DNA from: CAXWPM01 sp965206125
GTDB taxonomy: Bacteria; Acidobacteriota; Terriglobia; 20CM-2-55-15
Length of the DNA stretch: 64,000 nt
Direction: 5' to 3'
Assembly (NCBI GenBank): GCA_965206125.1
Contig: CBDBIN010000046.1
Coordinates: 682,001-746,000, forward strand
Below the pieces are notes generated by a model. It was not told where the DNA came from. It worked only from the letters and a program-made list of their open reading frames with translations, and ran no database searches. Shown piece by piece: positions 26,115 through 35,215 of this stretch. The translations under genes were made by a program, and so were the position numbers. Position 1 is the first letter of the stretch. Every line of letters starts with the position of its first letter.

Positions 26115-26749
26115 TGAAATCGATCCTTATCGAAGTGTTGTTCGTAGGCCGCCATCAGCGCGGGTCGGTTAATCTGGGGCAACGTTGGAATCCATCCCAC
26201 AACCGGCACGTCTCCATAGTGTTCGATCGCCCGGCGGTTTTCGGTGTTCTCGTCACCGATCATCACGACGCCGAGCAGGTCGAGCCCGGCGCCGCGAACG
26301 GCGTTCACCGTTAGCAACGTGTGGTTGATCGTCCCCAGAGACGATCGGGTCGCAATAACGACGCCCGCGTCGAGTTGTCCCATCAGATCCAGCATCAGTT
26401 CGTGGTCGTTGATGGGCACCAGGGCGCCTCCCGCACCTTCCATGATCAGGCGGCGTCCGTTCCCCGGGGTCGGCTTGCGGATCGTGGCGAGATCGATCGT
26501 GATCCCGGCCTCCCGGGCCGCCAGGTGCGGCGATACTGCCGGATCGAACACGAACGCCTCGGAGAAGATGCAGTCTTCGGGTGGTTCGGCCCATCGCCGG
26601 ACTGCCTCGCGGTCCGTTTCCGCCCGTCCCCCGAGCGCTCCACTCTGGATCGGCTTCCAGTAGGCGGCATCGAGCGCAGCGGTCAGCAGTGCAGAAAGAA
26701 CCGTCTTCCCGACGCCGGTATCGCTTCCGGTAACAAACAAGTCCCTCAT
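26111..26749 (-). CDS. bioD: Dethiobiotin synthetase
   Basis: ATG 26749 overlaps the bioF stop (ATGA) and gives 212 residues. The N-terminal P-loop FVTGSDTGVGKTVLSALL, the substrate lysine region YWKPIQSG and MEGAGGALVPIN are diagnostic. The enzyme makes dethiobiotin from diaminononanoate, CO2 and ATP. A longer reading from 27160 only adds residues antisense to nothing and lies within bioF in another frame, so it was not used. Confidence 0.95.
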   Translation of the reverse strand: MRDLFVTGSDTGVGKTVLSALLTAALDAAYWKPIQSGALGGRAETDREAVRRWAEPPEDCIFSEAFVFDPAVSPHLAAREAGITIDLATIRKPTPGNGRRLIMEGAGGALVPINDHELMLDLMGQLDAGVVIATRSSLGTINHTLLTVNAVRGAGLDLLGVVMIGDENTENRRAIEHYGDVPVVGWIPTLPQINRPALMAAYEQHFDKDRFQ

Positions 26750-27900
26750 GCGCGCCCGTTCTCGAGCGCGTCGACGAGCCCGTTCACCATATCGGTGGAA
26801 GTTTCTGCGGTTACCGTAAGTCGGAGCCTGGACGTGCCTGCGGGAACGGTCGGAGGGCGGATCGCGCGAACGGAATACCCGGCGGCGTTCAACTGCCGTG
26901 CGGTGACGAGCGCGTTCTCGTTCGAACCGAGCAGGAGGGGTACGATTTGGGAGTTGCTCCGCCCTGTGTCGAAGCCGGCGCTCTTCAGGCGAGATCTGAG
27001 GAGGTCGGACGTTGCAGCCAGGCGTTGGCGCGTCGGATCCGCCGCTGCTGCGAGATGGATCGCCTCGCCGACCTGTGCCGCTACGTAGGGGGGCAGGGCG
27101 GTGCTGAAGATGAACGTCCGCGCGAAGTTGATCAGGTAATCCTTCAGGGTGGACGAACACGCCACGAAGGCTCCCGCCGATGCCAGCGCCTTACCGCAGG
27201 TGTGGACGCTTGCCAGTACGGATTCGGGGCGATCGCTTCCCCCCGTGAGACCGCGCCCCGCCTTGCCGACGACGCCCGTCGCGTGCGCTTCGTCTACGAT
27301 CAGGTTGGCGCCGTAGTGTGTCGCCAGGGAATGGAGCGCTTCGATGGAAGCGCTGTCCCCATCCATGCTGAAGATGCTTTCGACGACGATGAAGCGTTCC
27401 CCGTCCCTCGCGGCGTCCCGTGCCAGCGCATCTTCGAGGAAATCCATATCCAGGTGTGGACAAATCACCTTCCGGCACCGGGTGAGGCGGATTCCGTCGA
27501 TCAGACTGGCATGGTTGGCGCTATCGGAATAGACCGTATCTTCTGCACGAACGACGGAAGTCAGCAGCCCGATATTGGCGGCGTATCCCGAATTGAAGAA
27601 TAGACAGGCCTCACTCCCGACGAAGCGGGCAAAGCAGTCCTCGAGCCGGTCCCAGGCAGGCGCGTGTCCCGATAACAGCCGCGACCCGGTCGAGGCGATC
27701 CGCTCGGATTCGTCGATTGATGACTGGAGTGTTCGGACGAGATCGGGATGATGGGCCAGGCCAAGGTAGTCGTTGGAGCAGAACCCCCGCGGATCGGTAG
27801 AGACGAGCCGCCGATGAAGGGATTCGGCGTGAAGCGCCCGGAGTTCGGATTCCAGACGGGCGTCGGTCGAACCGGAGCCGAGTTCAGCGTCGCGCGGCAT
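26746..27900 (-). CDS. bioF: 8-amino-7-oxononanoate synthase
   Basis: A 384-residue alpha-oxoamine synthase (class-II PLP fold). It condenses pimeloyl thioester with alanine. Visible signatures: FCSNDYLGLAHHPDL, GSRLLSGHAPAWDRLE, FNSGYAANIGLL, SDSANHASLIDGIRL, VDEAHATGVVGKAGRG and the PLP lysine in TCGKALASAGAF. Its start lies 17 nt inside the end of bioB, in another frame. No bioC, bioH or other pimelate gene is present in the window. Confidence 0.95.
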   Translation of the reverse strand: MPRDAELGSGSTDARLESELRALHAESLHRRLVSTDPRGFCSNDYLGLAHHPDLVRTLQSSIDESERIASTGSRLLSGHAPAWDRLEDCFARFVGSEACLFFNSGYAANIGLLTSVVRAEDTVYSDSANHASLIDGIRLTRCRKVICPHLDMDFLEDALARDAARDGERFIVVESIFSMDGDSASIEALHSLATHYGANLIVDEAHATGVVGKAGRGLTGGSDRPESVLASVHTCGKALASAGAFVACSSTLKDYLINFARTFIFSTALPPYVAAQVGEAIHLAAAADPTRQRLAATSDLLRSRLKSAGFDTGRSNSQIVPLLLGSNENALVTARQLNAAGYSVRAIRPPTVPAGTSRLRLTVTAETSTDMVNGLVDALENGRA

Positions 27901-28876
27901 TACTCAAGGGAACCAGATCCAGGTCCTCGAGAAGCCGCGTGTCCTCGGAGCGGTCCGGGTTCGGAGTGGTCAGCAACTTGTCCCCGACAAAGATCGAGTT
28001 GGCTCCCGCGAGAAAACAAAGCGAAACGCACTCGCGCGAAAGCGCCCGGCGGCCCGCGCTGAGCCGGACGCGGGAGCTGGGCATCAGGATCCGGGCGGCA
28101 GCAATCGTCCGGACAAGCACGAACGGATCAATCGGTGAGTTCGGGGTCAGTGGTGTCCCATCGACCTGGACCAGCACGTTGATGGGCACACTCTCTGGAT
28201 GAGGGTCCAGGCGCGCGAGTTCATGGAGCAGCCCGACCCGATCGTCGTCGGATTCGCCCATGCCGACGATGCCGCCGCAGCACACGGTGATGCCGGCCTT
28301 GCGTACGGCCGCGAGGGTCTCGAGGCGGTCTTCGTAACTGCGGGTCGTGATGATCTTTTCGTAATACTCGGGGGATGTGTCCAGGTTGTGGTTGTATGCG
28401 TGAAGGCCGGCATCAGCGAGACGCGTCGCCTGCGATTCGGTCAGCATGCCGAGCGTGCAACACACTTCCAGCCCGATCGAGGCGACACCGCGGACCATGT
28501 CGAGTACTTTCTCGAACTCCGGGCCGTCGCTGACCTCGCGCCATGCGGCGCCTATGCAGAAGCGGTCGACGCCCTCGGCACGCGCCTGGCGTGCGGAAGC
28601 CAGCACGCGGTCGACGTCGAGCAGCGATTCCGCCTCGACGTCCGTTTCATAGTGCGCGCTCTGCGGACAATAGGCGCAATCTTCGGGACACCCTCCGGTC
28701 TTGATGGAGATGAGCTGGCAGAGCTGCACTTCGCGCGGGTTGTGGTGTGTGCGGTGAACCTGCTGGGCGATACCTAACAGGTCAAGGAACGGTTGCGAGT
28801 AGATGGCGCCGACCTCCCCCCGGGTCCAGTCGTGTCGCACATCGGCGTCGGCGTTCTTGTCGATTGTTGAACTCAT
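27884..28876 (-). CDS. bioB: Biotin synthase
   Basis: A 330-residue radical-SAM enzyme that inserts sulfur into dethiobiotin. The [4Fe-4S] motif CPEDCAYC and the [2Fe-2S] neighbourhood (CIGAAWRE, EVCCTLGM) are present, as is YNHNLDTSPEYYEKI. It is the first gene of the operon on the minus strand. A TATAAT at 28917-28912 probably serves as -10 box. I found no BirA or BioR operator and no riboswitch upstream. Confidence 0.96.
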   Translation of the reverse strand: MSSTIDKNADADVRHDWTRGEVGAIYSQPFLDLLGIAQQVHRTHHNPREVQLCQLISIKTGGCPEDCAYCPQSAHYETDVEAESLLDVDRVLASARQARAEGVDRFCIGAAWREVSDGPEFEKVLDMVRGVASIGLEVCCTLGMLTESQATRLADAGLHAYNHNLDTSPEYYEKIITTRSYEDRLETLAAVRKAGITVCCGGIVGMGESDDDRVGLLHELARLDPHPESVPINVLVQVDGTPLTPNSPIDPFVLVRTIAAARILMPSSRVRLSAGRRALSRECVSLCFLAGANSIFVGDKLLTTPNPDRSEDTRLLEDLDLVPLSNAARR

Positions 28877-28911
28877 GGCTTGCCTGTCCGTTCGATGCCA
28901 GGAAGTAGCGA

Positions 28912-28917
28912 ATTATA
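28912..28917 (-). promoter_or_regulatory. Candidate -10 box of the biotin operon
   Basis: TATAAT on the minus strand lies 35 nt before the bioB ATG; its expected start site is near 28905. The surrounding TTATAA is symmetric and also offers TATAAC (28914-28919) toward the divergent TerC gene. -35 sequences are weak on both strands. Confidence 0.4.
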
Positions 28918-28974
28918 ACCGATTAGCTGATTTACCGTTTGATCTTGCCTCTGCGATTCGTGTAGTTGTTGTTG

Positions 28975-29994
28975 GTGGATAGCGTCCAGCTTTTTCCGTT
29001 CGCCGAGTACTGGTGGGTGTACGTGACGTTCGTCGGCGGAGTCGCGACCCTGCTCGCAATCGACCTGGGCGTGTTTCACCGCGAGGCCCATGTGGTGGGC
29101 TTCAAGGAGGCAGGGCTGTGGGTCACCGTATGGGTGTCTCTGGCGCTCCTGTTCAACTTCGGCCTCTACCGTTTCAGCCTCTGGAAGTTTTCCCTCGATC
29201 CTCGGTTGCAGGCGATCCCCGACTTCGACGCCGCAGCTGCCGCCTGGCAGGTTGCCCTCGAATTCCTGACGGGTTACGTCGTGGAAGAGTCGCTGTCGGT
29301 CGACAACATCTTTGTCTTCGTGTTGGTGTTCCGTTATTTCGGCATCCCGAGCCGCTACCAGCATCGGGTTCTGTTCTATGGCATCCTGGGCGCGTTCATA
29401 TTCCGCACGCTCTTCATCACCGCCGGATCGCTGCTGATGCAGTATCAGTTCGTCGTCCTGATCTTCGGGGCCTTTCTGATCGTCACCGGCGTTCGGCTCA
29501 TGTTCACGGGCGATGAGAAGGTCGAGCCCGAGAAGAACGCGCTGATCAGGCTGTTCCGGCGTTTTGTTCCGGTCACGGCCCAGCTGGAGGGTCAGAGGTT
29601 TTTCGTTCGGAGAGACGGCGTAATTTACGGAACCCCGCTGGTCGTCTCCCTCTTGTTCCTGGAGGCGACGGATATCGTTTTCGCAGTCGATTCTGTCCCG
29701 GCAGTATTCGCGATCACGACCGAACCGCTGATCGTCTTCACTTCAAACCTGTCGGCGATCCTCGGGTTGCGCTCCATCTACTTCCTGCTGGCCGGTGCGA
29801 TGGACAAGTTCTACCTGTTGAAGTACGGGCTGGCCGTCGTGCTGATGTTCGTGGGTTTGAAGATGGTGTGGCTGAACCAGCTCTACGACGGACACTTCCC
29901 GATCGGGGTCTCGCTCGGCGTCATTCTGGCCGTCCTGGCCGCCTCAATCGCTGCGTCGTTGATCTGGCCGAAAGCGCAGTCTGTGGAAGGATAG
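28975..29994 (+). CDS. TerC/Alx-family integral membrane protein
   Basis: About 339 residues with seven to nine membrane segments. TerC-family signatures with paired acidic residues are present: LAIDLGVFHRE, VEESLSVDNIFVFVLVFRYF and LEATDIVFAVDSVPAVFAIT. Such proteins are linked to manganese export and metalation of exported enzymes or to tellurite resistance. The start is uncertain: GTG 28975 was chosen (MDSVQLFPFAEYWW), but TTG codons at 28966, 28969 and 28972 are possible. No yybP-ykoY manganese riboswitch fits in the short upstream gap. It is divergent from bioB and convergent with the esterase. Confidence 0.9.
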   Translation: MDSVQLFPFAEYWWVYVTFVGGVATLLAIDLGVFHREAHVVGFKEAGLWVTVWVSLALLFNFGLYRFSLWKFSLDPRLQAIPDFDAAAAAWQVALEFLTGYVVEESLSVDNIFVFVLVFRYFGIPSRYQHRVLFYGILGAFIFRTLFITAGSLLMQYQFVVLIFGAFLIVTGVRLMFTGDEKVEPEKNALIRLFRRFVPVTAQLEGQRFFVRRDGVIYGTPLVVSLLFLEATDIVFAVDSVPAVFAITTEPLIVFTSNLSAILGLRSIYFLLAGAMDKFYLLKYGLAVVLMFVGLKMVWLNQLYDGHFPIGVSLGVILAVLAASIAASLIWPKAQSVEG

Positions 29995-30000
29995 GTGTAG

Positions 30001-30021
30001 GGGCGGGACCTCGGCCCGCCC
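30001..30021. terminator. Bidirectional GC hairpin between convergent genes
   Basis: GGGCGGG (30001-30007) pairs perfectly with CCCGCCC (30015-30021) over a 7-nt loop. It sits between the stops of the TerC gene and the esterase. There is no T-run on either side. Confidence 0.5.
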
Positions 30022-30035
30022 GTCGTCATCAGTCT

Positions 30036-31667
30036 TCAGTACCTCCACCATGGATGAGTCGTCGTCTCGGGCGCCTTCCACATCATGTACTGACCGATCT
30101 CCTTTACCCGGTCCCATGAGGTTCCCGGCCCGCTCCAGCAGTGGCCTTCGCCCTCTCCGTAGAGGAAGAAACCTTCGTAATGGGGGTCGCTGGTCGTCTT
30201 CATCCATTCCTCAAGCATTTTCGTCGAGTTGTTCAGGTAGAAATTGTCCATCGTTCCCGTGTAAACGTGGATCTTATCGATCAGCTTGTACCCGATCTCG
30301 GACCAGTTTCGTTCGAGGTAGTACATCAGGTCGTAATTGTCCTTCCAGTACTGGGGTACGGATGGATCGATTTCGCCCGTCAGCTTGTCGAAGAGCGGTT
30401 TGAAGTAACCGTCGTCGCCGATCGGACCATAGACAGCCGACCAGATGTCGAGCTGTTGTCCCGATCGCCCCTTCGTGCCGTTCACGAGCTCGAAGTGGTT
30501 GCGCTGCTCGGACGTGAGGCGGATTTCGCCGTTGGTTTCCCGGGTGTTCGGCGTCGGCACGCGTCGCCATTCATGCTGCTTGTAGAAGGCGTTCTCGTCT
30601 TCATAGATGTTGATGCCCTCCACGTCATGAAACGTCACGGGGTCGGGGCAGTACGCCCAAGTGCCGCCGAAGAAGTCGGGGTGGAAGATCTGGAGCGCAA
30701 GCGCCTCCCAGCCGCCCGTGGACCCACCTGTCAGTGCGCGGGCCCAGGGTTCGTCGATGACCCGGAATCGTTCTTCGATTTCCGGGATGAGCTCTTCAAG
30801 GATCGCGTCACCATAGGGTCCGACATTGACGGAGTTCACTGCATAGGAGTCGTCAAAATACGGTGTCGGGTGCTGGAAGGTGACGACGATCATACGCGGG
30901 AAGTCTTCCTTCACCCACTCGTCGTAAATGGCGCTTTCCTCTGAGAATCGCATCGGGTTGCCTAGGGAGAAATGCCCCTGCTCGTATATGACCGGGTAGT
31001 CGATTGTCGTCCGGTCGTAGTCACGGGGTAGCAGTACCGTGGCTCCCAGGTAGATCGGCCGCCCCCAGAATTCGGTCAGCATCGGGCTCTGGTACCGGAA
31101 GCGCCGGACCCACTCCGTGTCCGGGGGCATCTCGATGGGTGGGATGACGTTGTCGGCCTCGAGACGAATGACGCCGCCTTCGGCCGGGTCGATGCGCACG
31201 CGCTGGACATCGCTGTAAAGGTTGCCGGGAGACCGGTCCCAGTGTTGGCCTTCCCATTGATCGTCGTGCATCCACACCACGTGGCCATCTGCGCGCCGGA
31301 ACTCTGAGTAGAGGTTGACGAAGCCCTGAACGTAGTACTCGCCGGGTGGGATGTCGCTCAGGCTGGGGACAGGCGTTCCCAGATCGCTCGAGTCGATAAT
31401 GCCGGGCGTCCCCGGGGCGAGCCCTTCCACGTCACGTCCGAAGTAAGGAGTGCCCGTGCGGCCGGTCTGCTGCCGTGGCTCACGCTCGTTCGTGCGGGAG
31501 ATCATCACGTACACGCGACCGGTGATCGGTTCCGAACGGACCTGGGCCGGTACAGAGATCTCAAATCGCAGGCTTGACTGGGGGAATCCCGGCGTTGCCC
31601 CCGACAGGGTGATCAGAAGAAGGCCTCCTGCGTTCAGCAGGAATCGACAACGTCTGGCTGCTTTCAT
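30036..31667 (-). CDS. Secreted esterase-like alpha/beta hydrolase
   Basis: A 543-residue exported protein with ribosome-binding site GGAGG and signal peptide (LLLITLSGATPGFPQ). The N-terminal roughly 180 residues form a beta-rich domain (RFEISVPAQVRSEPITGRVY). The rest resembles the putative-esterase (esterase D/feruloyl-esterase-like) fold, with the nucleophile elbow GGSTGGWEALAL near residue 325 and candidate acid and His residues further on (GEGEGHCWSGPGTSWDR). The substrate is unknown; a carbohydrate ester is possible. It is divergent from an S9-peptidase remnant. Confidence 0.8.
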   Translation of the reverse strand: MKAARRCRFLLNAGGLLLITLSGATPGFPQSSLRFEISVPAQVRSEPITGRVYVMISRTNEREPRQQTGRTGTPYFGRDVEGLAPGTPGIIDSSDLGTPVPSLSDIPPGEYYVQGFVNLYSEFRRADGHVVWMHDDQWEGQHWDRSPGNLYSDVQRVRIDPAEGGVIRLEADNVIPPIEMPPDTEWVRRFRYQSPMLTEFWGRPIYLGATVLLPRDYDRTTIDYPVIYEQGHFSLGNPMRFSEESAIYDEWVKEDFPRMIVVTFQHPTPYFDDSYAVNSVNVGPYGDAILEELIPEIEERFRVIDEPWARALTGGSTGGWEALALQIFHPDFFGGTWAYCPDPVTFHDVEGINIYEDENAFYKQHEWRRVPTPNTRETNGEIRLTSEQRNHFELVNGTKGRSGQQLDIWSAVYGPIGDDGYFKPLFDKLTGEIDPSVPQYWKDNYDLMYYLERNWSEIGYKLIDKIHVYTGTMDNFYLNNSTKMLEEWMKTTSDPHYEGFFLYGEGEGHCWSGPGTSWDRVKEIGQYMMWKAPETTTHPWWRY

Positions 31668-31807
31668 GGGAGTAACCTCCGGCCCGAGTGTGTGTTTTTC
31701 AGGTGGACGGCTCGAAGGTTACCACAAGTCGGAAAGCGCTGGAACGAGGGGAGAAAACGAGCCAGCTTCATCGTGAGAACTCCTTCAACCCCCGAGGTGA
31801 AAACGAG

Positions 31808-31999
31808 ATGAAGTGTTCTGCTAACGACCCCGGCGCTGTTTGTAGCGAGCGTGCTTCCGGCCCAGGACAGACGTCCACGCACGGTCGACGACATCTTCGA
31901 GAGCTGAAGAACGTCGGTGACCCGCGCATGAGCCCGGACGGCGAATGGGTTGCCTACACCGTGTCGCAGATGAATCGGGAAGAGGACAATTCGCGATGT
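31808..31999 (+). pseudogene. 5' remnant of an exported S9 prolyl-oligopeptidase-family gene
   Basis: ATG 31808 follows a GAGGTGA ribosome-binding site. With one extra T removed near 31814, the frame reads a signal peptide (VLLTTPALFVASVLPAQ) and then RRPRTVDDIFE. With an extra GA removed at about 31899-31902, it continues as LKNVGDPRMSPDGEWVAYTV and SQMNREEDN, a typical start of S9 peptidase propellers. Homology stops near 31999, and the opposite-strand phosphatase ends at 32019. Two frame shifts within 60 codons plus truncation indicate decay. Confidence 0.65.
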
Positions 32000-32018
32000 C
32001 GCAGTGGCCGGTTCTGGC

Positions 32019-33272
32019 CTACTCGGGAATGTTGGGCGGAGGGTACAACTGGACCGATTCCTGGTCCAGATAGATGGCGCGGAAGACGCCGTCCCGAATC
32101 TCCATGGCCGAGGGTCGACCGCCCAGATAGACCGACGACAGCATGCCGGTGTCCGCGACGAAGAACCCGCCGTCGAAACGGGCTCGAACGCGACCGGTCC
32201 GCTGTGGGCTGTGCCCGGTCACGAAATGGAGGGCGTCGTAGTCTTTTCGCAACTCTTCGAGCAGGGCGGCGGCTTCCCGGTCGGGCAATGTGTTGAAGCC
32301 CCGGAACCATAGGATTCCCTCCGGGTGTACCGACAACCACCCTCCGATGGCGAGAAACTCGCCCAGCACCTCCAGATGTTCTTCCTGCCGGCGCGAAGGG
32401 TCGTACTCGTCGCCCTCCGCTGCTGCCTCCGCCTGGCGAGTGGCGATCTGGGAGCGGATCGCATCGCGCTCTTCCCGAACGGATGTGGCCAACTCGTTGA
32501 GCGTGAAGAACGGCAGGGCAAGATCCCGATCGATCAGGTAGTCCTTCAGTCGATCGAATTGCCCGATCTCTTCGCGGATCCTGTCGTTGATGCGGTCCAG
32601 GGACAGGGCGGACGCGGGGGAGCTGATACCTGCGTGCAGAAAGATCGTATCGCCCTCGCGAGCGATCGTCGGCAGGCTACGGAGCCAGCGGCCGTACTTT
32701 CCGCGGGGCGAGAACGCCTCGCGGTGTTCGACGAATCCCGGAGGATGTGCTTCCATCCACAGGGCCTCGATTTCCGGTTCTTTTCCGTCGACGGGCGGCA
32801 GGCCGAGACGCTCCGAGCGCTCCTCTAGATAGTCGAGATAATCCTCGAACGCTTCCATCCGTCGTTCTTCCGACTCGTCATCGACAAAGCTGGCGTAGTC
32901 GTCGCCGGTGACGCTCTGAAGATCGCCCATCATGTTCATCATCTCGTGGTTGCCCATGAGGATGATCGCCTTTCCGTCGTCGTCGTCCGCCTGTTCGGGC
33001 AGATCCATCAACAGATCCATGACCTGGCGTGCCTTCGGGCCACGGTCGGTGAAATCTCCGGTCTGGACGAACGTTGCGCGGCCCCCGGACCATCGGTGGT
33101 CGGCATCGAGTAGGCCGACCTGCTGAAGTAGTGCCGTGAAGGAATCGTAATCGCCGTGGATGTCGGCGACCGAGATGATCCGGCCGTCGTTCTGTGGCGC
33201 ACCGAGCATCGCTGCTTGGACCAGCAGCAGAATGATCAGGATCAGGCTTGCCCGCAGGTTGCGTCTGTTCAT
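32019..33272 (-). CDS. Exported calcineurin-like metallophosphatase (Shewanella-like type)
   Basis: A 417-residue protein with a signal peptide (LILIILLLVQAAMLG) and all metallophosphoesterase motifs: VADIHGDYDS, TGDFTDRGP, LMGNHEMMN, LHAGIS and TGHSPQ. The order and spacing (GDxxDRG, GNHE, HAG, GHS) fit the Shewanella-like protein phosphatase group, which has a long helical insert between GNHE and HAG as seen here. It may dephosphorylate proteins or small molecules in the periplasm. It is separate from the alcohol dehydrogenase gene, 55 nt upstream. Confidence 0.87.
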   Translation of the reverse strand: MNRRNLRASLILIILLLVQAAMLGAPQNDGRIISVADIHGDYDSFTALLQQVGLLDADHRWSGGRATFVQTGDFTDRGPKARQVMDLLMDLPEQADDDDGKAIILMGNHEMMNMMGDLQSVTGDDYASFVDDESEERRMEAFEDYLDYLEERSERLGLPPVDGKEPEIEALWMEAHPPGFVEHREAFSPRGKYGRWLRSLPTIAREGDTIFLHAGISSPASALSLDRINDRIREEIGQFDRLKDYLIDRDLALPFFTLNELATSVREERDAIRSQIATRQAEAAAEGDEYDPSRRQEEHLEVLGEFLAIGGWLSVHPEGILWFRGFNTLPDREAAALLEELRKDYDALHFVTGHSPQRTGRVRARFDGGFFVADTGMLSSVYLGGRPSAMEIRDGVFRAIYLDQESVQLYPPPNIPE

Positions 33273-33327
33273 TGGCTTGGGCTGTCCGGAACGTTGCCTT
33301 CAGTTTAGCAGGAAGGTTTTTCCCGCG

Positions 33328-34347
33328 TCACTCGGTCAGGTCCAGGACCGCTCTTCCCTCGATCTGTCCCCGTGCCACGAGCTCGAGCGTTTCCTCAGCC
33401 TGGTCCAGACGATATGGATGGATCTCGGACCGGATCGCGCCGTCTGCTGCCAGTGCCATCAACTCCCGTAGTTCCCGCCGACTGCAAACCCGAGAACCCA
33501 CGATGCGGAGCCCCGACTGGACGATCTTTCCTGCCGTCCACTCGAGCGGGTCGGACGGAATACCGACGACGAGCAGCGTGGCGTCCTTCCGAACGCTTCC
33601 GGTCGCGGAGCGATATGCCTCGGCCGACGTCGCCGAAACCAGGACGACGTCGACCTGATGTTCCGGATCCGCGAACCACTCTGCGGATTCGGCTACCCTC
33701 ACGCAGGATTCCGCTCCCATCTCACTGGCAAGCGGGAATTTCGTGTCAAGCAGATCGACCGCTGTTACATGCGCTCCGGTCAGTCGGGCGAGTTGTATCG
33801 CATAGAGGCCCAGACCGCCGGCCCCCCAGATCGCGACCCGTTTCGTGTCGTCCAGGCTGACTTTCGATAGCGCGCTGAAGACGGTCCCCCCGGCGCAGAA
33901 CAGCGGAGCGGCTTCGGCAAGCGGCACCGACTCGGGGATCGAGACGACGTGGCTTTCCCAAGCCAGGACGTACTCCGCGAAGCCGCCATCGACGGTGCCG
34001 CCCGTGATCGCAGACTTGTCACAGAAGACCTCCCGATCGGTCTTGCAGTAGGTGCATTCCCCGCAGGTGTGGTGGAACCAGGGGATGCCCACACGGTCGC
34101 CCTCCCGGAGTCGGATGACGTCGGGCCCTCGGCGTTCCACCGTCCCCGCGACTTCGTGGCCAAGGATCAGGGGCAGCGGCATCAGAGACTTGAAGCCGAC
34201 CCACTCTCCTCGTGCCATGTGCACGTCGCTATGACAGACCCCGCACGCGGCCACCCGGACCACGACCTGGCCGGGTCCGGGTTCCGGCATCGGCACGTCT
34301 TCGATCGTGAGCGGGCGGTCGAAGTCCCTGAGGACGGCGGCTTTCAT
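33328..34347 (-). CDS. Zinc-dependent alcohol dehydrogenase
   Basis: A 339-residue medium-chain dehydrogenase with ribosome-binding site CCGGAGG. Catalytic zinc ligands lie in AACGVCHSDVH and LGHEVAGTV, structural zinc ligands in CGECTYCKTDREVFC, and the NAD(P) fold motif is GAGGLGLYAIQLA. Length fits AdhA/AdhP-type tetrameric enzymes. The promoter region carries two perfect 19-bp direct repeats, and a TipA-like MerR regulator gene lies 103 nt upstream in the same direction; control by that regulator is possible but unproven. Confidence 0.93.
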   Translation of the reverse strand: MKAAVLRDFDRPLTIEDVPMPEPGPGQVVVRVAACGVCHSDVHMARGEWVGFKSLMPLPLILGHEVAGTVERRGPDVIRLREGDRVGIPWFHHTCGECTYCKTDREVFCDKSAITGGTVDGGFAEYVLAWESHVVSIPESVPLAEAAPLFCAGGTVFSALSKVSLDDTKRVAIWGAGGLGLYAIQLARLTGAHVTAVDLLDTKFPLASEMGAESCVRVAESAEWFADPEHQVDVVLVSATSAEAYRSATGSVRKDATLLVVGIPSDPLEWTAGKIVQSGLRIVGSRVCSRRELRELMALAADGAIRSEIHPYRLDQAEETLELVARGQIEGRAVLDLTE

Positions 34348-34366
34348 CGGTGGTGCTACCTCCGGC

Positions 34367-34404
34367 AGCGATTTGTTCCCTAATAAGCGATTTGTTCCCT
34401 AATA
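34367..34404. repeat. Two perfect 19-bp tandem repeats in the ADH promoter region
   Basis: AGCGATTTGTTCCCTAATA occurs twice back to back (34367-34385 and 34386-34404), 20 nt before the ADH start. Two helical-turn-spaced direct copies look like an activator or repressor binding array, although a simple replication-slippage duplication is also possible. Confidence 0.75.
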
Positions 34405-34450
34405 ATAGATGAAGCGAACAGCGGAACGCATGGTCGCTACCGGAGTTTAT

Positions 34451-35161
34451 TCAACAGCCTTTGGCGGCCCGGCCGATCCATTCGCGCATCGACGGATCGA
34501 TGCCGAATTGCTCCCAGGACTGAGGCTCGGCCGCATAAGCTTTTTGGAGCGAGTCGCGAACACCAGCGTCGCCGCCCGTGAACTCTTCGATCAGGTTGCT
34601 CCATCGTTCGGCGAGCGCGCGGCCCCGGTCGCTCTCAGGCGGCGTTCCCTCCTCGACGGCGGTACGGACCTGGGTGATCAAATCTTCCCAGTCTCTTTGC
34701 CCCTGTCGGACCGCGTCGTCTCCGAGCGTCTCCCGGCGTTTCCGGAGCTCGTCGAGCTGCTCCGGTGTGTAGTGTTTCTCAAACATCGTCATTGCCTCTA
34801 TGAGGGAAAACAGCTCGTCCGTGTCCACTCGGCGACCATTGCCCATGCGCGACTCCACGGCTCCGAGGCGTCCGAGGAGAGATCCCAGTTCGGCCATCTG
34901 TTCCTCGAGTCGGGTCCTGTGAAGCCGGATGATCCCGAGCAGAGACATGCCCGAACCGTCGATCATGCCCGCGATTTCCGCCAGGGAAAGTCCGAACCTC
35001 CGCAGTAACTGAATCCTCTGCAGGCGTCGGACGTCGCTCTTCGTGTACACGCGGTGGCCGCTCGTCTGGTCGCGGGACGGGTGGAGTAGCCCCACCTGTT
35101 CGTAATGGTGGAGCGTTCGCACCGTCGTGCCGGCTGCTCGCGCGAGGTCGCCGACTCTCAT
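34451..35161 (-). CDS. MerR-family regulator with TipAS-like ligand domain
   Basis: A 236-residue regulator. The MerR DNA-binding head is clear (MRVGDLARAAGTTVRTLHHY, then EQVGLLHPSRD and SGHRVYTKSD), followed by a dimerisation coiled coil (about 75-120). A TipAS-type domain comes next (about 125-230; FEKHYTPEQLDELRKRRET and FGIDPSMREWIGRAA are characteristic). TipAS domains bind thiopeptide and other ligands. Its own promoter has the MerR signature, a 19-bp spacer with a palindrome, so it is probably autoregulated. Confidence 0.92.
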   Translation of the reverse strand: MRVGDLARAAGTTVRTLHHYEQVGLLHPSRDQTSGHRVYTKSDVRRLQRIQLLRRFGLSLAEIAGMIDGSGMSLLGIIRLHRTRLEEQMAELGSLLGRLGAVESRMGNGRRVDTDELFSLIEAMTMFEKHYTPEQLDELRKRRETLGDDAVRQGQRDWEDLITQVRTAVEEGTPPESDRGRALAERWSNLIEEFTGGDAGVRDSLQKAYAAEPQSWEQFGIDPSMREWIGRAAKGC

Positions 35162-35215
35162 CGGCCGATCGAGGATCCGGATTCGCTGATTTCGGTTTCT
35201 GTCTTCATGGAAACC

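Noticed and set aside
28877..28974. Manganese (yybP-ykoY) riboswitch before the TerC gene, or BirA/BioR operator before bioB
   Set aside because: The gap is too short for the riboswitch and lacks its conserved loops. No inverted biotin-operator sequence is present.
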